A DNA stretch of 48,063 nucleotides, taken from Deltaproteobacteria bacterium (GTDB lineage: Bacteria > Myxococcota_A > Polyangia > JAAYKL01). The notes below the pieces were generated by a model that was given only the letters and a program-made list of their open reading frames with translations, was not told where the DNA came from and searched no databases. The stretch spans positions 1 through 48,063 of the forward strand of contig JAUXHN010000007.1 of NCBI GenBank assembly GCA_030621515.1, given 5' to 3'. This document shows, in pieces, positions 42,917-48,063 of this stretch. Both the position numbers and the translations under genes were made by a program. Within the stretch, counting starts at the first letter, position 1. The number at the start of each line of letters is the position of its first letter.

Positions 42917-44164
42917 TCAACCCTTCCACTTCTCGAATTTCTTCAGGGCTTCTTCGAGGAGCCGCTTGCCTTCGCGGTCCAGGTTGTCCAGCACGGTCGG
43001 GGTGATGGCGATCATGCCGTCCACCTGCTCCTTTCGCCCCGAATGAACGCCGAAGAGCATCCCGATGATCGGTATCCGAGAAAGACCCGGCAACCCCTTC
43101 TTGGAGCGCGATTCCGACTCCGCGTCCAGCCCGGAGAGAATGATCGACTGGCCCAGCCCCAGGTGGATGAGGGTCTCCACCCGCGAGATGGTCCGCCCCG
43201 GCACATCCTGGGAGGTCTCCGCCAGATCGGCCACCTCCGCGTCCACCTCCAGATCCAGCAGGCCTGCCTGGGGATCCAGGCGGGGCAACACCCGGAGACT
43301 GCAGCCGTAGGAGACCGTGCGCAGTTCCGCCGCCTGGGATCCGGTGACGGCGACGTTCACCTCTCCACCCGACGAGTAGGTGGCGCGATTCCCGCTGGTG
43401 GTGATGAGGGTGGCGCGTTTTCTGATCTTTATCCAGCCCGCCTGGGCAGCAGCCTCGATGAATGGTAGCGCCTGGTCGACCACCTGGTAAGTCGCCGCCG
43501 CGCCGCCGCCGAACATGTCCCAACTGAAATTGAAACTCTGGGTCGCGCCGATCTGCCCGGGCCAGTTCACGCCGGCTCCCCACGTGGAGCTCTTGCGCAT
43601 CTCTATAAACGTGAGATCGAGTCTGATATTGGTGCGCGGTCGCACCCGGAACGGATCGACCTGCGCCAGGGCCTCCACCTGGCCCGGATAGAGCCCCGCC
43701 ACTCGCTCGACCCTGTTCAGGGCGGATTCGTCCGGAACCGTGCCGTCGATAAAGATGCGAGGCCCGACCCTGCGGAGCACCAGACCCGTCAGATCCCCCA
43801 GCAGATCGTTGATTTCCGCCTCTATCGTCTCCGGGCGTCGGGCAAAAACGGTGATCAGGAGATTGCGCTGTCCGCCGTGCTTCTTGATCAGCAAAAGGGA
43901 CGTCCTGCCCGGTCTCACCGCAGTAATCACCATCTTCTTGCCGTCCCTCGGAATCTTGACCTCGATCACGCCCCGGGCGCTCTCGGAGAAACTGGCCACC
44001 TCGGACACGTCGATCACGCGTTGCTCGCCCATCACCAGCATCAGCTCACGTTCGAGACCGGCATCCTCCGTCATCGCCCGATCGCCGCGAACGGTCCCTG
44101 CCGCCAGAAAGGCCGACAGTAACGCGACTCCGAGGATCGCACCCAATATCGTCCTGGATTTCAT
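42917..44164 (-). CDS. CpaC/RcpA-like secretin (pilus/type II family)
   Basis: The protein has 415 residues. The signal peptide MKSRTILGAILGVALLSAFLA starts it. An N-terminal pilus-secretin domain follows (about 35-115, with GRTSLLLIKKHGGQRNLLITV), then a BON-like module (about 115-175, FIDGTVPDESALNRVERVAG). The C-terminal secretin domain (about 230-405) has RKRATLITTSGNRATY, ETLIHLGLGQSIILSGL and GLPGLSRIPIIGMLFG. Secretins form the outer-membrane ring of pilus or secretion machines. The usual Flp-pilus partners (CpaB, CpaE, TadA) are not in the window, so it is an orphan here. The start has AGGAGG upstream. Confidence 0.92.
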   Translation of the reverse strand: MKSRTILGAILGVALLSAFLAAGTVRGDRAMTEDAGLERELMLVMGEQRVIDVSEVASFSESARGVIEVKIPRDGKKMVITAVRPGRTSLLLIKKHGGQRNLLITVFARRPETIEAEINDLLGDLTGLVLRRVGPRIFIDGTVPDESALNRVERVAGLYPGQVEALAQVDPFRVRPRTNIRLDLTFIEMRKSSTWGAGVNWPGQIGATQSFNFSWDMFGGGAAATYQVVDQALPFIEAAAQAGWIKIRKRATLITTSGNRATYSSGGEVNVAVTGSQAAELRTVSYGCSLRVLPRLDPQAGLLDLEVDAEVADLAETSQDVPGRTISRVETLIHLGLGQSIILSGLDAESESRSKKGLPGLSRIPIIGMLFGVHSGRKEQVDGMIAITPTVLDNLDREGKRLLEEALKKFEKWKG

Positions 44165-44260
44165 CGTTCACCTCCTGTTAAAGTCGGCCTCTATCATCTG
44201 TTTAATCGGTCGTTTTCTTCTTCGGTTGCGAAAAAAAAGAAAAAACGGAAGACTCATCGG

Positions 44261-46696
44261 ATGAACATTGAAAAAAGAAGCCGACTTTCACCCAAAGACC
44301 TGACCGTGACTCTCCCCGCCAAGTGGATGAAGTTCAAGACGACGGCGGATCTCAAACGACATGACGGAATGATAGGCCAGGACCGGGCCATGCGCGCGGT
44401 GGAGGTCGGCCTCAAGATAGGTACGCGGGGCTACAACATCTTCGCTGTGGGAGAGCCCGGCTCCGGAAAGACCTCCACCCTGGTACGCATGCTGAAGGAG
44501 CGCGCAAAGAACCAACCAGCCTCGCAAGACGTGTGCTACGTGTATAACTTCCAGTCGACGGACAGGCCTAGACCGCTGATGTTGCCACCCGGCAAGGGCC
44601 GCGCGCTAGCCCGGGAGATGGAGCGAGTGGTGGGGGAGCTGGACCGCATGATCTCCCGCGTTCTGTCGGAGGGCACGTTCGGGCACATACGAACGGGTAT
44701 CATCGCCGAGACCAGGCGCAAGGTGGACAATCTAAACCGTCGAACCTCCCAGATCGCCAAGCGGCTGGGCCTCAAGCTGGAGGAGGGCGAAAACCATCTT
44801 CGCATCATCCCGATCTGGAAGGGAGAACCCCTGGACGAAGAGAACATCGACAAACTTCCCCGAAGGGCGCAAAAGCGCATCGAGGCGAAGATGCTCGAGT
44901 TCCAGAAGAACATCGACTCGTTCGCCTACGCCCGGCGGCAGATCGAGCTGGACCACGACTCCCGGTTGCTGGCGGCGGAGGTGCGGGCGGTGTCGCCAAT
45001 GATCAAGGAACTCCTCGGGGAGACGACCTCACGGTACAGGGGGATGGGCAACGATGTCCGGGAGTACTTCGAGCAGGTCGAAGAGCACGTGATCCAGAAC
45101 CACCGCGTCTTCGTCTCACGGGAAGAAAACAACAACGGGGAAAACGACTGCGAGGAGGACTACCCGATTGCGGACGTGGATCCAAGGGTGCTCTTTCACG
45201 TGAACGTGCTCGTCGACCGCACCGTCGAATCCGGAGCTCCGGTTGTCGTGGAACGCGTGCCCGCGGCCTCCAATCTCTGCGGCCTCTTCGAGTACCGTGA
45301 GACGGCGGGCGGCATGGTCACCGATCACACGATGATCCGCTCCGGCGCCCTGCACCAGGCCAACGGCGGCTACCTGGTCATCCAGGCGGGCGATCTCCTG
45401 AGCCAGGAGAGCGCCTGGCACTCCCTCAAGCGGGCTCTCCGGCACAAGGAGATCCGCATAGAGGAAGGGATGGGGATGGGAGACTCCAGACCCCGGCTCG
45501 CCGGCGCGCTCAAGCCGGGGGCCGTGCCGCTGAACGTGAAAGTCATCCTCATCGGGAGCGCCGAAATCTACTACATGCTCAAGACCGAGGACGAGGATTT
45601 TCAGCGACTCTTCAAGATCCTGGCCGATTTCGAGACATCCATGGAGCGCAACGAGACCAACGTGATGCAGCTGGCCCAGTTCGCAGGCCAGGTGTGTGTG
45701 GAGGAAGACTATCTCCCGCTTCACAAATCCGGGATGGTGCGCATTCTCGAGTTCGCCTCGCGTCGCGCAGAGAACAAATATCGTCTGATCACCAGGAGGG
45801 CGGAACTCCTGGATCTCCTCGCGGAGGCCAACATGTTCGCGCGGGCGGCCAAAGCCAGGTCTATTCGCGAGCGGGATGTGGAGCAGGCCCTTGTTGAAGC
45901 CGATCTTCGCTACGGATCGATCCCGGACGCCATGGAACGGGAAATCGAATCCGGCACCATCCTCATCAAGACCACGGGGGCCACGGTGGGGCAGATCAAC
46001 GGCATCGCCCTGTACGACGTTGCGGGCAACCTGTTCGGCGTCCCGGTGCGCATCACCGCCCGCACCTACGCGGGCCGGCGCGGAGTCGTGAACATCGACC
46101 GGGAGGTCGCGCTGTCCGGGGCGGTGCACGACAAGGGAGCGCTGATCCTCATCGGATACATGGGCGGGCGCTTCGCCCAGAAACAGACTCTCGGATTCTC
46201 CGCATCGATCACCTTCGAACAATCCTACGACGAGATCGACGGCGACTCGGCATCTTCATCCGAGCTTTACGCCCTCCTTTCTGCACTGTCCGGATGTCCC
46301 ATTCACCAGGGAATAGCCGTTACCGGGTCGGTGAACCAGCTCGGAGAGATCCAGCCCATCGGCGGTGTGAACGACAAGATCGAGGGGGTATACCAGATCT
46401 GCAAGAACCGGGGGCTGACCGGGAAAGAGGGCGTGATGATCCCCGCCGCCAACGTGCGCAATCTGGTGCTCAAGCGGGAGGTCATCGACGCGGTTCGCGA
46501 GGGCACGTTCAACATCTGGGCCGTGTCTTCCATCGACGAGGGGATCGAGGTGCTCACCGGCGTGGCGGCCGGCAGCCGTCGCAAGGACGGAACCTGGAGC
46601 CCGGGGAGCATCAACGACCGTGTGCAGAAGCGCCTGACGGAGCTGGTGGAGGTCATCAAGGACAACCCCGGCATGGCGCTGGACAGAAATCTCTGA
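44261..46696 (+). CDS. LonB-type ATP-dependent protease
   Basis: The protein has 811 residues and the COG1067/AAA_32 plan. Walker A is GEPGSGKT (residues 64-71). A long helical insert spans about 130-330. The C-terminal Lon protease domain has catalytic Ser663 in GDSASSSE and Lys706 in GGVNDKIEG. The spacing of 43 residues equals that of E. coli Lon (679/722), so the Ser-Lys dyad is intact. No membrane segment is seen, unlike archaeal LonB. It should degrade damaged or regulatory proteins. It diverges from the secretin gene and converges with the AAA ATPase gene, 8 bases apart. Confidence 0.95.
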   Translation: MNIEKRSRLSPKDLTVTLPAKWMKFKTTADLKRHDGMIGQDRAMRAVEVGLKIGTRGYNIFAVGEPGSGKTSTLVRMLKERAKNQPASQDVCYVYNFQSTDRPRPLMLPPGKGRALAREMERVVGELDRMISRVLSEGTFGHIRTGIIAETRRKVDNLNRRTSQIAKRLGLKLEEGENHLRIIPIWKGEPLDEENIDKLPRRAQKRIEAKMLEFQKNIDSFAYARRQIELDHDSRLLAAEVRAVSPMIKELLGETTSRYRGMGNDVREYFEQVEEHVIQNHRVFVSREENNNGENDCEEDYPIADVDPRVLFHVNVLVDRTVESGAPVVVERVPAASNLCGLFEYRETAGGMVTDHTMIRSGALHQANGGYLVIQAGDLLSQESAWHSLKRALRHKEIRIEEGMGMGDSRPRLAGALKPGAVPLNVKVILIGSAEIYYMLKTEDEDFQRLFKILADFETSMERNETNVMQLAQFAGQVCVEEDYLPLHKSGMVRILEFASRRAENKYRLITRRAELLDLLAEANMFARAAKARSIRERDVEQALVEADLRYGSIPDAMEREIESGTILIKTTGATVGQINGIALYDVAGNLFGVPVRITARTYAGRRGVVNIDREVALSGAVHDKGALILIGYMGGRFAQKQTLGFSASITFEQSYDEIDGDSASSSELYALLSALSGCPIHQGIAVTGSVNQLGEIQPIGGVNDKIEGVYQICKNRGLTGKEGVMIPAANVRNLVLKREVIDAVREGTFNIWAVSSIDEGIEVLTGVAAGSRRKDGTWSPGSINDRVQKRLTELVEVIKDNPGMALDRNL

Positions 46697-46704
46697 GGCA
46701 GCTT

Positions 46705-47853
46705 TTAAAACGTCTTATAAAGATCGCGTAATGGTACCGCACGTACACGCTTTTCCATTGCAAAGGCATCCCTGCCGGCGTGGACAACCACGAGTTCATC
46801 GAGTTTGAGCGCTTGCATCGCGTTTCTCATCGATCGCGTAAGCCGCGGGGCCGAGGTGCGCTTGAACTCGAAACCCAGCTTGCGATTACCTTGCACTATC
46901 AGCAGGTCCAGCTCCGCTCCGGTGTGGGTCCTCCAAAAAAAGCACTCCTCGGGTTCCGCGCCCAGCCTGGCGATGACGGTTTCCAGGGCGAATCCTTCCC
47001 AGGTCGCGCCCATTTTTGGATGGCTCAAAACCTGCTCCATGTTCCAGACACCGAGAAGGGCATGGGCCAGGCCGCTGTCGGCTATGTAAACCTTGGGCGC
47101 CTTGACCTGCCGCTTGCCGAGATTCTCGTGCCAGGGAGGAAGAACGCGAACGACAAAAGCCGCGCTTAAAATATCCAGGTACCGCCTCACGGTTGTATCG
47201 GCCACGCCAAAGGAACGACCGATTTCGGAGGAGTTCCACAATTGACCGTGATAGTGCGCGAGCATCGTCCAGAAACGCCTCATGGTCGTGGACGGAAGGT
47301 TCACACCGAGAAACGGCAGATCGCGCTCCAGGAAAGCTCGAATGAAGTCCCTTCGCCATCTGGCGCTCTCTTCCTCGGTATCGGCCAGAAAAGATCTGGG
47401 GAACCCGCCACGAACCCAAAGTGTATCGACCGCGTGAGCACCGACCTCGTCCAGGGTGAATCCCCGCAACTCCAGATAGCCTATTCTGCCGGCCAATGTC
47501 TCCGAGCTTTGCCTCAGCAGATCAGGAGAAGCGCTTCCAAGCACCAAAAATCGCGCTCGCAGGGGCGTTCGATCGGCGAGCACGCGCAAGACCCTGAATA
47601 CGTCGGGAGCCTGCTGTATCTCATCTATTACTATCAGCCCTTCAAGCGATTCGAGCGCCAGCATCGGATCCGCAATGCGCGCTTCGTCCCGAGGATCTTC
47701 GAGATCGAAAAAGTGCACCGGATCATCCCTGGTCTTTGCCAGTTGTTTTGCCAGGGTCGTCTTTCCGACCTGTCGCGCTCCGACGATTCCAGCGACAGGG
47801 TTTGTGGAAAGAAGATCCTTGATAGTTGCAATATGGGATTTCCTGTCGATCAT
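46705..47853 (-). CDS. AAA_14/DUF4143 ATPase
   Basis: The protein has 382 residues. The N-terminal AAA_14 domain has Walker A GARQVGKTTLAKQLAK (starting near residue 24) and Walker B LIVIDEIQ. The C-terminal DUF4143 part (about 195-345) has a winged-helix section (NSSEIGRSFGVADTTVRRYLDILS) and a nuclease-like FFWRTHTGAELDLLIV, with GFEFKRTSAPR near the end. This is a complete member of a family that is widespread and often horizontally moved; its function is not established. The upstream region has repeated hairpins that may control it. Confidence 0.93.
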   Translation of the reverse strand: MIDRKSHIATIKDLLSTNPVAGIVGARQVGKTTLAKQLAKTRDDPVHFFDLEDPRDEARIADPMLALESLEGLIVIDEIQQAPDVFRVLRVLADRTPLRARFLVLGSASPDLLRQSSETLAGRIGYLELRGFTLDEVGAHAVDTLWVRGGFPRSFLADTEEESARWRRDFIRAFLERDLPFLGVNLPSTTMRRFWTMLAHYHGQLWNSSEIGRSFGVADTTVRRYLDILSAAFVVRVLPPWHENLGKRQVKAPKVYIADSGLAHALLGVWNMEQVLSHPKMGATWEGFALETVIARLGAEPEECFFWRTHTGAELDLLIVQGNRKLGFEFKRTSAPRLTRSMRNAMQALKLDELVVVHAGRDAFAMEKRVRAVPLRDLYKTF

Positions 47854-47896
47854 AACTTTCTTAGTTTACCATGAAATATCTGCATGCAATACCGAA

Positions 47897-47957
47897 TTTT
47901 CACGCTTTAGACGACATTAACCGTGAAAACTCAGCGCAACATGCAGAGTTTTCACGG
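47897..47957 (-). promoter_or_regulatory. Three-armed repeat able to form alternative hairpins
   Basis: TTTTCACG occurs at 47897-47904 and 47949-47956, and its reverse complement CGTGAAAA at 47922-47929. The middle copy can pair with either side; with the right one the stem is 12 bp perfect (CCGTGAAAACTC/GAGTTTTCACGG, 13-base loop). It is upstream of the AAA ATPase gene on its transcript side. Confidence 0.6.
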
Positions 47958-48006
47958 TTGCGGTATTTTTTCTAAAATGGGGGGAACTGTTCATGAAATA
48001 TGGCTT

Positions 48007-48024
48007 GTTCACGTTTGCGTGAAC
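48007..48024. repeat. Hairpin near the window end
   Basis: GTTCACG and CGTGAAC form a 7-bp perfect stem with loop TTTG. It shares the TCACG/CGTGA word with the repeats at 47897-47957. No gene is visible in 47854-48063. Confidence 0.6.
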
Positions 48025-48063
48025 AGGCCCCTTTTGCGGAACAAGATAGTGTGCCTTTTCAAA

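Overview
The window is high-GC DNA from a Gram-negative bacterium with an elaborate envelope. I count about twelve lipobox proteins and several beta-barrel-type outer-membrane proteins. Seven lipoproteins carry long Asp-Ser/Asp-Thr stalks. There are also PEGA, von Willebrand A, WD40, kelch and thrombospondin-3 domains, a DWG-type Ser/Thr kinase fused to WD40 propellers, type III glutamine synthetase and a HesB-like selenoprotein. Together these suggest a myxobacterium-like or other deltaproteobacterial lineage (Myxococcota or relatives). That placement is inferred from protein style; no rRNA or other marker in the window proves it.

Layout. 0-3.3 kb: ankyrin lipoprotein, vapBC, a decayed copy of a porin 3' end, and a papain-like protease in AT-richer DNA. 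3.35-9.05 kb: a tightly overlapping operon, TetR regulator - RND/MMPL exporter - LolA-like carrier - outer-membrane protein, with two TetR-type palindromes at its promoter. 9.1-15.1 kb: vWA and PEGA lipoproteins, glutamine synthetase III, an AT-rich methyltransferase and another stalked lipoprotein. 15.1-17.5 kb: an operon of HesB-like selenoprotein - zinc ribbon - Doc/Fic toxin, then a RHH/RelE toxin-antitoxin pair and a small membrane protein. 17.5-23.6 kb: ECF sigma factor plus mini zinc anti-sigma, divergent from the kinase-WD40 receptor, then a propeller lipoprotein and a cupin. 23.6-27 kb: four consecutive stalked lipoproteins (EEP-type phosphoesterase, Cys-rich, CAP, CAP-like). 27-35.8 kb: FtsB-like protein, ABC-F ATPase, DUF362 protein, ModE-like regulator, trpS, zinc ribbon, argR and a large outer-membrane protein. 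35.8-42.9 kb: a propeller lipoprotein plus a giant multidomain secreted protein, intergenic repeats and two small genes. 42.9-48 kb: CpaC/RcpA-like secretin, LonB-type protease, AAA/DUF4143 ATPase and a hairpin-rich tail.

The most notable single observation is the gene at 15983-16297, which has an in-frame TGA at codon 34 and a correctly placed bacterial SECIS-like hairpin. It reads as a HesB/IscA-type selenoprotein that normal gene calling truncates. It shares an apparent operon with a zinc-ribbon protein and a Doc toxin that lacks a Phd antitoxin. The second theme is the modular stalked-lipoprotein family: one DNA-repetitive Asp-Ser/Thr stalk design joined to different passenger domains.
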